Positions 1-6,328 of a stretch of 9,457 nucleotides of DNA are shown piece after piece. The notes under the pieces are model-generated. The model searched no databases, had not been told where the DNA came from, and was given only the letters and a program-made list of their open reading frames with translations. The DNA is from Dehalococcoidia bacterium. GTDB lineage: Bacteria > Chloroflexota > Dehalococcoidia > UBA2979. Location of the stretch: assembly GCA_004297315.1 (NCBI GenBank), contig SCTU01000066.1, forward strand, positions 1 through 9,457. Reading direction: 5' to 3'. The stretch's first letter is position 1. Each line of letters starts with the position of its first letter. A program made the translations under genes and the position numbers.

Positions 1-20
1 TCGAGGAGGACTATTGCCAT
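1..20 (-). CDS. Start of a PIN-domain (VapC-like) toxin, truncated by window edge
   Basis: An ATG at 20-18 on the minus strand opens a frame reading M-A-I-V-L-L-(D/E) before the window ends. It overlaps the last 10 bases of the antitoxin gene in another frame. A hydrophobic strand ending in an acidic residue right after the start is the classic opening of PIN-domain ribonucleases (VapC), where that Asp is the first metal-binding catalytic residue. An overlapping antitoxin-toxin pair with the antitoxin first is the usual VapBC layout. I see no clear Shine-Dalgarno before this ATG, so translation is probably coupled to the antitoxin. Only seven codons are visible, so the PIN call rests on this short motif plus context. 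It could be another toxin fold. Confidence 0.5.
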
Positions 21-268
21 TCGGCGGTACGACGCGCCATACCGCGACGAAGGTTCTCCACGTATTGCTCCCCGTCCACCTCGCGGTCTGTCCACGCGCC
101 GGCGCTCTCGTGCAGCACGCGTATCCGCTCGTTCGGGGTGGTGTCTCCGTAGCAACGCACGAGGGCGCGGCGCACCAGTTCCGCCAGCCCGAGCCCGGTG
201 CGGCCCGATTCGTCCAGCAGGCGTTCGTACTGCTCGTCGGTGAGGGTGATCTGTGTACGGTGACTCAT
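11..268 (-). CDS. Ribbon-helix-helix antitoxin (VapB/CopG-type), 85 aa
   Basis: This small protein opens with MSHRTQITLTDEQYERL and continues into GLGLAELVRRALVRCYG. That is the strand-helix-turn-helix pattern of a CopG/Arc-type ribbon-helix-helix DNA-binding domain at about residues 4-42. The strand residues R-T-Q-I-T-L would enter the DNA major groove in a dimer. Residues 43-85 form an acidic/basic tail with W60 and W84 that probably wraps the toxin. The gene lies downstream of uvrB on the same strand and overlaps a toxin-like start by 10 bp. I chose the ATG at 268 over the in-frame GTG (289) and ATG (286). Those upstream codons lie inside a perfect inverted repeat and would add MMYSYIT before the family's usual N-terminus. 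Inferred role: neutralises the toxin and represses its own promoter. Confidence 0.77.
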   Translation of the reverse strand: MSHRTQITLTDEQYERLLDESGRTGLGLAELVRRALVRCYGDTTPNERIRVLHESAGAWTDREVDGEQYVENLRRGMARRTAEWQ

Positions 269-290
269 AGTGATGTAACTATACATCACT
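269..290 (-). promoter_or_regulatory. Operator: perfect 9+9 bp inverted repeat before the antitoxin
   Basis: The arms AGTGATGTA (269-277) and TACATCACT (282-290) are exact reverse complements separated by 4 bp. The repeat abuts the antitoxin ATG at 268 and contains the -10 element at its centre. Ribbon-helix-helix antitoxins typically bind such palindromes and repress their own operon. The tract is AT-rich against GC-rich surroundings. Autoregulation is inferred; the repeat itself is seen directly. Confidence 0.72.
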
Positions 291-306
291 CGATCTCGCG
301 TCGCAA
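278..306 (-). promoter_or_regulatory. Sigma-70-type promoter of the toxin-antitoxin operon
   Basis: On the minus strand a -35-like TTGCGA (306-301, 4 of 6 matches to TTGACA) is followed by exactly 17 bp and then TATAGT (283-278, 5 of 6 matches to TATAAT). The -10 sits in the middle of the inverted-repeat operator. Seven to ten bases downstream is the ATG of the antitoxin, so the mRNA would have a leader of at most about 3 nt. No Shine-Dalgarno lies before that ATG, which agrees with leaderless translation. The -35 begins only 8 bp after the uvrB stop codon. Confidence 0.6.
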
Positions 307-313
307 GAAATGA

Positions 314-2461
314 TCAGTTATGTCCTGACCGGCTCCTCCCGCCGCGCTGCTGCCGGCGGTCCGGGCGGCGCGTGGCCTCGCGCATTCGCGCCTGTTTCGC
401 CTCCTGGTTGAGGCCTCGCAGGCCCTCCGGGACGCCGTCGCCTGTCTGCTCGCGCCGGAGCTCGATGATCTGGTCGCGGATGAGGGCGGCGCGCTCGTAG
501 TCGAGCTCCTTGGCGGCCGTCTTCATCTGCCGCTCCAGGTCCGCGATCATCCTCGCGAGTTCGTCCTTTGGAAGGTCGGCGGCCGTGACGTAAGTGCCCG
601 GTTCCTCGGCCACGGCGGCGCGGAGGCGGTCGCCGATGTCCCGGATCGTCTTTTCGATGCCCGCCGGGGTGATCCCGTGCTGCTCGTTGTACGCGCGCTG
701 GATCACGCGACGGCGCTCGGTCTCGTCGAGGGCAAACCGCATCGAGTCGGTGACCCGGTCGGCGTACATGATCACCTGGCCGCGAGGATGCCGTGCGGCC
801 CGGCCGATCGTCTGGACGAGCGAGCCGCCGGATCGGAGGTAGCCTTCCTTGTCGGCGTCGAGGATGCAGACGAGGGACACCTCGGGCAGGTCGAGGCCCT
901 CGCGAAGCAGGTTGATCCCGACGACTACGTCGTGCACACCCAGGCGGAGGTCGCGCAGAATCTCGATGCGCTGGAGCGTGTCGATCTCGGAGTGCAGGTA
1001 CATCGAGCGGACGCCGACCTCCTGCAGGTAGTCGTTGAGGTCCTCCGCCATCTTCTTCGTCAGCGTCGTCACCAGGACGCGCTCGCGCCGCTCGATACGT
1101 TCGCGCACCTCCCCCAGCAGGTCGTCGATCTGGCCTTTCGTCGGGCGCACCGAGATTTCTGGGTCGATGATCCCCGTGGGCCGGATGATCTGCTCCGCAA
1201 TGTTCTGTGACGCTTCGATTTCGAACGGCCCCGGCGTCGCCGAGACGTAGATCACCTGGTTGATGTGCTTCTCGAACTCCTCGAAGTTCAGGGGGCGGTT
1301 GTCGAGGGCGGACGGGAGGCGGAAGCCGTACTCGACCAGCGTCTCCTTGCGCGACTTGTCGCCGAGGTACATGCCGCGCACCTGCGGCACCGCAATGTGC
1401 GATTCGTCGATGAAGAGCAGCCAGTCCGAGGGGAAGTAGTCGAGCAACGTCCACGGCGTCGACCCCGGCGGCCGTCCCGCGAGGTGGCGCGAGTAATTCT
1501 CGATGCCCGAGCAGTAGCCCGCCTCGCGCAGGGTCTCGAGGTCGTAGCGGGTGCGCTCTTCGAGCCGCGCGGCCTCCAGAATCCGGCCGGCGCCCTTCAT
1601 CTTTGCCAGTTCGGCCTCGAGTTCCGCCTCGATGCTCGCGATCGCCGCCTCCATACGGTCTTTCGAGGTGACGAAGTGCTTGGCGGGGTAGACCGAGACC
1701 TGGTCGGACTCGTTGAGGATCTCTCCGGTCAGCGGGTCCAGCGTCACGATCCGCTCGACCTCGTCCCCGAAGAAGTCGACGCGCACGGCGAGATCCTCGT
1801 AGGCCGGGTAGATCGTGAGCGAGTCGCCGCGGACACGGAACGTGCCGCGCACAAGGTTGAGGTCGTTCCGCGCGTACTGCATGTCGACCAGTTGCCGCAC
1901 TAGCGAGTTGCGGTTCACGTGGCGTCCCACCCACAATTTCTGGACGAACGACTCGTACTCCCCCGGCTCGCCCAGGCCGTAGATGCACGACACGGACGCC
2001 ACGATGATCACGTCGCGCCGCTCGAAGAGCGCACGCGTCGCTGCGTGGCGCATCTTGTCGATCTCTTCGTTGATGTCCGCGTCTTTCGCGATGTAGGTGT
2101 CGGTGCGCGGGACGTACGCCTCCGGCTGGTAGTAGTCGTAGTAGGAGACGAAGTACTCCACCTCGTTCTTTGGAAAGAACTCGCGGAACTCCTGCGCTAG
2201 TTGCGCCGCGAGCGTGCGGTTGGGCGCCAAGACGAGCGTGGGCCGCTGGTAGCGCTGGATCACGTTCGCCATCGTGAACGTCTTGCCCGTCCCGGTCGCG
2301 CCTCGCAGCGTCTGCGCGCGAAGCCCGCCGTCGAGCCCGCCGACCAGCGAGTCGACAGCCTCCGGCTGGTCGCCGAGCAGCCGGAAATCGGAGATGAGCT
2401 CAAAGGCCTTTGAGGGTGCCTCGGGCGGGCGGGTAGGCTCGGTGGTCACGGGCGTCCTCAT
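314..2461 (-). CDS. uvrB: UvrB, excinuclease ABC subunit B
   Basis: This is the DNA-damage verification subunit of nucleotide excision repair. It is loaded by UvrA, probes one strand and recruits UvrC. The 715 residues contain Walker A G-A-T-G-T-G-K-T (54-61), the beta-hairpin YYDYYQPEAYVP (108-119), the DESH helicase box (352-355), VSATP (406-410), the motif V region GINLLREGLDLPE (515-527) and motif VI QTIGRAAR (550-557). The C-terminal UVR domain that contacts UvrC is at about 633-670. The last 45 residues are a basic, Arg/Gln/Gly-rich tail that makes it longer than the roughly 660-690 residues usual in the family. In the motif VI approach it reads YLRSGGSLVQ, where most homologues have a charged or Thr residue in place of one or both glycines. 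The ATG start follows an 81-bp gap after the GGDEF gene, with only a weak AGG as ribosome site. I found no convincing LexA box or terminator in that gap. Confidence 0.98.
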   Translation of the reverse strand: MRTPVTTEPTRPPEAPSKAFELISDFRLLGDQPEAVDSLVGGLDGGLRAQTLRGATGTGKTFTMANVIQRYQRPTLVLAPNRTLAAQLAQEFREFFPKNEVEYFVSYYDYYQPEAYVPRTDTYIAKDADINEEIDKMRHAATRALFERRDVIIVASVSCIYGLGEPGEYESFVQKLWVGRHVNRNSLVRQLVDMQYARNDLNLVRGTFRVRGDSLTIYPAYEDLAVRVDFFGDEVERIVTLDPLTGEILNESDQVSVYPAKHFVTSKDRMEAAIASIEAELEAELAKMKGAGRILEAARLEERTRYDLETLREAGYCSGIENYSRHLAGRPPGSTPWTLLDYFPSDWLLFIDESHIAVPQVRGMYLGDKSRKETLVEYGFRLPSALDNRPLNFEEFEKHINQVIYVSATPGPFEIEASQNIAEQIIRPTGIIDPEISVRPTKGQIDDLLGEVRERIERRERVLVTTLTKKMAEDLNDYLQEVGVRSMYLHSEIDTLQRIEILRDLRLGVHDVVVGINLLREGLDLPEVSLVCILDADKEGYLRSGGSLVQTIGRAARHPRGQVIMYADRVTDSMRFALDETERRRVIQRAYNEQHGITPAGIEKTIRDIGDRLRAAVAEEPGTYVTAADLPKDELARMIADLERQMKTAAKELDYERAALIRDQIIELRREQTGDGVPEGLRGLNQEAKQARMREATRRPDRRQQRGGRSRSGHN

Positions 2462-2542
2462 TCGCGCCTGCCGGTCGGGAACGCGAACTATCAGTTTACG
2501 CCGGCGCGAGAGCCTAGAACAGATGTGCGCGCAAGCCTGCGG

Positions 2543-3361
2543 TCAGCGGCTGGCGGGCGCCGCGGGGGTGCCGGCGCTGGCCACCCCGAGCCCAAAACGG
2601 TGTACGCGGTTCTTCCCCGCCCGCTTCGCCTCGAACAGCGCCTCGTCCGCTTGCGACATCAAGACGTCCGAGTCGGCATTCTGGGGCAGCGGCAGCGAGG
2701 CCACCCCGACCGACAGCGTGAAATGCTGTGGCGGGTCGCCCGCTGGGGGGAAGTGGCCTGAACGGAACTCGAAGGCCTCGATGGCCGCCCGCAGCTTCTC
2801 GGCCGCCGGCGCGGCGTGTTCGCTGTCCGTCTCCGGCAGGATGACGACGAATTCCTCGCCGCCGTAGCGGGCCGCCAGGTCCGACTCGCGCAAGTTCTCG
2901 CGGATGACCTTCGCCGTCGCCGAGAGGACGTAGTCACCGAAAGCGTGGCCCCCCAGGTCATTCGCCTGCTTGAAATTGTCGAGGTCGATCATCAGCACGG
3001 AGAGATCCCGGGCGTACCGTCGCGCGCGCCGGAACTCGACGCCCAGCGCCTCGAAGAGCGCGCGTCGGTTCCACAGTCCGGTGAGCGAATCGGTCGAGGC
3101 GAGTTTCTCCAGCTGCGCAGTCGCCTCGCGCAGCGCGGCCGCCGTGCGCACGAGCCGTCGTTCGCGTTCGAGCGACTCGCGCCCGTCCAGCAGCAACTGT
3201 GCGATCAGCGCCACCAGCATCACGATGAGCGCGATCACCAGGACCTGGGCAGTCCGCGCATGGCCGGTGAGGACGAACGGAGCGAGGAGCATCACGGCTA
3301 CGACCGCGCCCGCAACGAGCGCGCCCCGGCTGCGCAGGATCGCCCGGATGCGCCAGGTCAT
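2543..3361 (-). CDS. Membrane-anchored GGDEF diguanylate cyclase
   Basis: This 272-residue protein is predicted to make the second messenger c-di-GMP from two GTP. Two hydrophobic segments at about 13-32 and 38-59 form a small transmembrane hairpin with almost no periplasmic sensor. A charged signalling helix (about 60-90) leads to the GGDEF domain from S89-T-D-S-L-T-G-L-W-N-R. The metal/phosphate motif D126-L-D-N-F-K, the active-site GGEEF (167-171) and the product-inhibition I-site R158-E-S-D161, five residues before it, are all intact. It should therefore be active and feedback-inhibited. Its ATG overlaps the ruvA stop by 4 bp (ATGA), implying translational coupling. The input signal is unknown because no PAS, GAF or other sensor domain is visible. 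The last 15 or so residues are a low-complexity Ala/Pro tail. Confidence 0.93.
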   Translation of the reverse strand: MTWRIRAILRSRGALVAGAVVAVMLLAPFVLTGHARTAQVLVIALIVMLVALIAQLLLDGRESLERERRLVRTAAALREATAQLEKLASTDSLTGLWNRRALFEALGVEFRRARRYARDLSVLMIDLDNFKQANDLGGHAFGDYVLSATAKVIRENLRESDLAARYGGEEFVVILPETDSEHAAPAAEKLRAAIEAFEFRSGHFPPAGDPPQHFTLSVGVASLPLPQNADSDVLMSQADEALFEAKRAGKNRVHRFGLGVASAGTPAAPASR

Positions 3362-4020
3362 GCCTCCACCTCGCGCTCGCGTGGCGATGGAGTCCGCCCT
3401 TGCCCCTCGAGCGCGGCGCGGACGAGCCCCTCGAGCGTGAGGGCCTCTGGCCGCTCCTGCATCGCGGCTTGCACGATCCGCTCCGCCTCGCGCCGCGCGT
3501 ACTGGAGGGCGATCAGCGCCTCCACCGCGTCGTCGCGCAGGTCCGAGGCGATCCCGGCGGCAGCGAACGCCTCAATGTCATCGCCCGCGAGGGTCGCCTC
3601 GGCGGTGACCTTGCCTGAGAGCTGCGCGACGATCGTCTGTGAAAGGCGCGCGCCGATACCGGGCAGTTGCTGGATCGCCTTGACGTCGCCGGCCTCGATC
3701 CACCGGGCAATCTCCGCGACCGGGTGTGTCAGGGCGCGCACCGCCTTCGTCGGGCCGACGTCAGGCACCTCGATGAACTTGCGGAAGAAGTCGCGCTCTT
3801 CGAGGTGACGGAAGCCCACGATCAGTGGCTGCGGGTTCCGCTCCGAGACGTGGTAGTACGTGTAGAGCGTCGTCTCCGGCAGGTCGAGGACGGAAGCCAC
3901 CCACGCGGCGGCATACAGCGGCACGCGTACCTCATACGTCACGCCGCCAGCGACCTCCAGCCACGCGATGGCAGTCGTCTCGTCCCAGCGAGTGATCGTG
4001 CCTCGCAGTGCGGCGATCAT
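3358..4020 (-). CDS. ruvA: RuvA, Holliday junction branch-migration subunit
   Basis: RuvA tetramers hold the four-way junction open and load the RuvB motor. The 220 residues contain the N-terminal OB fold (about 1-65, MIAALRGTI...GGVTYEVRVP), two helix-hairpin-helix motifs (V85-PDVGP and L119-PGIG) and the C-terminal RuvB-binding domain III (about 150-205, DDAVEALIALQYARREAERIV). It is slightly longer than the roughly 200 residues usual because of a charged tail. It overlaps ruvC by ATGA at 4017-4020 and the diguanylate cyclase by ATGA at 3358-3361. Two departures stand out. The loop aligning with the E. coli acidic pin (Glu55-Asp56) reads S-E-R-N-P-Q, with Asn-Pro at the pin positions. The first hairpin has P-D-V-G-P-T where G-V-G-P-K is common. 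No ruvB follows. Confidence 0.97.
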   Translation of the reverse strand: MIAALRGTITRWDETTAIAWLEVAGGVTYEVRVPLYAAAWVASVLDLPETTLYTYYHVSERNPQPLIVGFRHLEERDFFRKFIEVPDVGPTKAVRALTHPVAEIARWIEAGDVKAIQQLPGIGARLSQTIVAQLSGKVTAEATLAGDDIEAFAAAGIASDLRDDAVEALIALQYARREAERIVQAAMQERPEALTLEGLVRAALEGQGRTPSPREREVEA

Positions 4021-4535
4021 CGCGCCATCGCCTCTTCGAGCCGCGCGTCGGCCAATCGGGTCAGCGCGATCGCGATCGCGTCCGTGATGTCGAGGGGGCC
4101 GGGGAGTTCGGTGAGGCCCAGGTGGACAAGCACCATTTGGTGCACCTGTTCCTTCGGCGCTCCCCCGTGGCCGCAGACGGACTCCTTCACGGCGGCGGGA
4201 GTGTATTCGAACACCGGGAGTCCGGAGGTGGCGGCGGCGACCATCGCGGCGGCGCGCGCCTCCCCGATCGACATCGCAGAGCGGACGTTCTCGGCGACGA
4301 ACTGCTGCTCGATCGCCAGTTCGTCCGGGTGGTATTCGAGGATCAACCCGCGCACGCAGTCGAAGATGCGGGCCAGCCGCTGGGCGCGGGGGACATTGGC
4401 GCGTTGGCGGAGTGCGCCGCTATGGATGAGCGCCCCGCCGGAGCCGCGCGGCTCCACGACCCCGTAGCCGGTGACCGCAAGGCCCGGGTCGATCCCGAGG
4501 ACTCGCCGCACGGACGGCGTCGAGGTCCCGGACAC
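4017..4535 (-). CDS. ruvC: RuvC, Holliday junction resolvase
   Basis: This endonuclease cuts Holliday junctions symmetrically with two metal ions. All four acidic catalytic residues are present in their family motifs: D16 in LGIDPGLAVTGYG, E76 in LAIEQQF, and D149 and D152 in LDITDAIAIA. VFEYTPAAVKESVCGHG carries the conserved substrate-binding region. The length of 172 residues is normal. The annotated start is GTG at 4535, 7 bp after the yebC stop. A second in-frame GTG at 4511 would give M-R-R-V-L-G-I-D, closer to the E. coli N-terminus, so the true start is uncertain by 8 codons. Its stop overlaps the ruvA start, as expected for co-translated partners. Confidence 0.97.
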   Translation of the reverse strand: MSGTSTPSVRRVLGIDPGLAVTGYGVVEPRGSGGALIHSGALRQRANVPRAQRLARIFDCVRGLILEYHPDELAIEQQFVAENVRSAMSIGEARAAAMVAAATSGLPVFEYTPAAVKESVCGHGGAPKEQVHQMVLVHLGLTELPGPLDITDAIAIALTRLADARLEEAMAR

Positions 4536-4542
4536 GGGCTCG

Positions 4543-5289
4543 TCAGTCCGCCGCGGCGAGGACCGCGTCGCTGATGACGGCGTTCGAGTAGACGCGCGAG
4601 ACGTCGTCCAGGTCGTCCAGCTTCTCGAAGAGGCGCAGCGCGGCCTCGCTGTCCTTTTCGTTCAGTTCGACCTTGGTCTTAGCGATCGGTGCGAGTTCCG
4701 CGCTTTCGACCGTGACGCCCTGCGCCTCAAGCGCCTCGCGCACTTTGTGCAGGTCGGACGGCTCCGTGATCACGTCCATCGTCCCGTCGCCGAGGTCGAT
4801 GTCGACCGCGCCGGCCTCGATCGCCAGCATCTGCATCTCGTCGAGGTCTTTGCCCTCGGTCTCGACCGTGATCAGCCCGCGCGGGTCGAACTGCCAGCCG
4901 ACGGCGCCCGCCTCGCCCAGGTTTCCGCCGCCGCGCGAGAAGGCGTAGCGCACCTCGGCGACAGTGCGGTTTCGGTTGTCGGTGACGGCCTGCACGATGA
5001 CCGCTGTGCCGCCGGGGCCGTAACCCTCGTAGGTCACTTCCTGGAGGTTGGCACCTTCACCGCCGCCGATGGCCTTCTTGATCGCCCGGTCGATGTTCTC
5101 GCCGGGCATGTTGGCGGCGCGTGCCTTGAGGACGGCGAGCCGCAGCGCGGCGTTCGCATCCGGGTTCGGGTCACCCTGGCGCGCGGCCATGGTGATGTCG
5201 CGGGCCAGCTTGGTGAACAGCTGCCCCTTCTTGGCGTCCGTGGCCGCCTTCTTGTGCTTGATCGAGGACCATTTGGAGTGACCCGACAC
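4543..5289 (-). CDS. yebC: YebC/TACO1-family protein
   Basis: YebC/TACO1 proteins were annotated as transcriptional regulators; more recent work on the family links them to ribosomes and relief of translation stalling. The 248 residues match the family end to end: MSGHSKWSSIKHKKAATDAKK and the helical domain 1 (about 1-75), GEGANLQEVTYEGYGPGGTAVIV (77-99), then TDNRNRT and F117-S-R-G-G-G-N-L-G, and domains 2-3 in the rest. The start is GTG at 5289 with a strong GGAGG seven bases upstream. It is the first gene of the yebC-ruvC-ruvA cluster, an order found in many bacteria. Confidence 0.97.
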   Translation of the reverse strand: MSGHSKWSSIKHKKAATDAKKGQLFTKLARDITMAARQGDPNPDANAALRLAVLKARAANMPGENIDRAIKKAIGGGEGANLQEVTYEGYGPGGTAVIVQAVTDNRNRTVAEVRYAFSRGGGNLGEAGAVGWQFDPRGLITVETEGKDLDEMQMLAIEAGAVDIDLGDGTMDVITEPSDLHKVREALEAQGVTVESAELAPIAKTKVELNEKDSEAALRLFEKLDDLDDVSRVYSNAVISDAVLAAAD

Positions 5290-5364
5290 TCAAGACCCTC
5301 CGGCGCGCGAGGTGATGGCTAGGGCGGAGCGGGCCGGCCCGATGGCGTCCGCTTCCTGAACGCG

Positions 5365-5373
5365 AGCGTAGCA
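5365..5373 (-). promoter_or_regulatory. Candidate extended -10 promoter for yebC-ruvCA
   Basis: In the 144-bp gap between panC and yebC the minus strand reads TGC-TACGCT, matching the extended -10 pattern TGnTAnnnT. No good -35 lies 16-18 bp upstream; the best is CTGTCC, 3 of 6. Transcription from it would give a leader of about 70 nt before the GTG at 5289. The evidence is modest. Confidence 0.35.
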
Positions 5374-5404
5374 CAGGGGTTCGGCGGGGACAGGTGCCGC
5401 GGGA

Positions 5405-5418
5405 CGGGGGCAGCCCCG
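5405..5418 (-). terminator. Weak GC hairpin after panC
   Basis: CGGGG-CTGC-CCCCG on the minus strand can form a 5-bp stem with a 4-nt loop, 15 bp past the panC stop. No T-run follows, so it is not a standard intrinsic terminator. It may only slow the polymerase or mean nothing in such GC-rich DNA. Confidence 0.2.
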
Positions 5419-5433
5419 CCGCCGGGCGGTGTC

Positions 5434-6291
5434 TCAAGCGCTCAGGACGGTGTTGTCGATGAGGCGCGCGCCGCTGAAGCGCACCGCGACCGAGAGCAGC
5501 GCGCTCCGACGGACCGCGCCGGTCTGCTCCTCCAGCGTCTCGGTGTCCGCGAGAGAAACGTACTCCGGGCGCGCGAGCGGCTGCGCCTCGATCTCCGTTT
5601 GCACGAGATTGCGCAGGGCGTCGGCGTCTCGCTCCCCCTCGGCCCACGCACGCTCCGCCCGCTTCAGCCCGCGCGAGATGCCGAGGGCCTGGGTGCGTTC
5701 CTCGGGTGAGAGATAGACGTTGCGCGAGGACATCGCGAGCCCGTCCGGCTCCCGGATGATCGGGCAGCCAACGACCTCGACGGGGAAGAGCAGGTCGCGG
5801 GCCAGGCGTCGGATCACCATCAACTGCTGTGCGTCCTTCTGGCCGAAGTAGCCCCGGCACGGCCCCGCGATGGTGAACAACTTGCTCACGACCGTCGCGA
5901 CGCCGTCGAAGTGCCCGGGGCGTGCCGCGCCTTCCAGGACGCGAGACAGCGGGCCCACCGAGACCGTCGTGCAGGCGCCCTCGGGGTAGATCTCGTCCAC
6001 CGACGGCGCGAGCACTAGGTCAACGCCTTCCGCGGTACAGGCCTCCAGGTCGCGAGCCTCGTCGCGTGGGTAGCGGGTGAAGTCCTCGTTCGGCCCGAAC
6101 TGAGTGGGGTTCACGAAGATCGTGACCGCGACGACGTCGCACTCCGCGCGCGCGAGGCGCATCAGCGAGCGGTGCCCCTCATGCAGGTAGCCCATCGTGG
6201 GTACCAGCCCCAAGCCGCGTGCGCCTGGCGCGGCCGCGAGCAGGCGGTCTCGGGCGGCGCGAAATTCCGAGACGGTGCGCGCGACGATCAT
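5434..6291 (-). CDS. panC: PanC, pantothenate synthetase
   Basis: This enzyme joins pantoate and beta-alanine with ATP to make pantothenate, through a pantoyl-adenylate intermediate, in the cytoplasm. The 285-residue length is typical. Motifs seen are V30-PTMGYLHEGH40 (the HIGH-like nucleotide site), F59-VNPTQFGPNED, F149-GQKDAQQL, and L185-AMSSRNVYLS (the KMSKS-like loop). I start it at the ATG at 6291 (MIVARTVSEF), which is where the family normally begins. A TTG further upstream at 6339 would add 16 atypical residues and overlap panB. It lies 37 bp after the panB stop and is presumably co-transcribed with it. panD, which supplies beta-alanine, is not adjacent. Confidence 0.97.
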   Translation of the reverse strand: MIVARTVSEFRAARDRLLAAAPGARGLGLVPTMGYLHEGHRSLMRLARAECDVVAVTIFVNPTQFGPNEDFTRYPRDEARDLEACTAEGVDLVLAPSVDEIYPEGACTTVSVGPLSRVLEGAARPGHFDGVATVVSKLFTIAGPCRGYFGQKDAQQLMVIRRLARDLLFPVEVVGCPIIREPDGLAMSSRNVYLSPEERTQALGISRGLKRAERAWAEGERDADALRNLVQTEIEAQPLARPEYVSLADTETLEEQTGAVRRSALLSVAVRFSGARLIDNTVLSA

Positions 6292-6328
6292 CGAAGGCCC
6301 CGAGCGGTGCTGCGCCGTCGCGATGTGA

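Noticed and set aside
269..289. Upstream antitoxin starts (GTG 289, ATG 286)
   Set aside because: Both lie within the operator palindrome and at or upstream of the predicted transcription start, and they add residues not typical of the family.
318..1988. A 556-residue minus-strand frame inside uvrB
   Set aside because: It is a shadow frame with Arg/Pro-rich low-complexity sequence typical of GC-rich DNA, and it overlaps a certain uvrB.
2462..2542. A possible LexA/SOS box or promoter before uvrB (AAACTGATAGTTC on the minus strand)
   Set aside because: The inverted repeat is short and the spacing does not match GAAC-N4-GTTC. TAAACT and GATAGT lack a matching -35. A LexA site search across the genome would be needed to revive it.
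2816..3808. A plus-strand frame of 330 residues across the cyclase and ruvA
   Set aside because: It is antisense to two confidently identified genes and has a Ser/Arg-rich sequence with no family motif.
5290..5433. An intrinsic terminator or RNA gene in the panC-yebC gap
   Set aside because: Only a short GC hairpin without a T-run and one weak extended -10 are visible. No tRNA-like or riboswitch-like structure was recognised.
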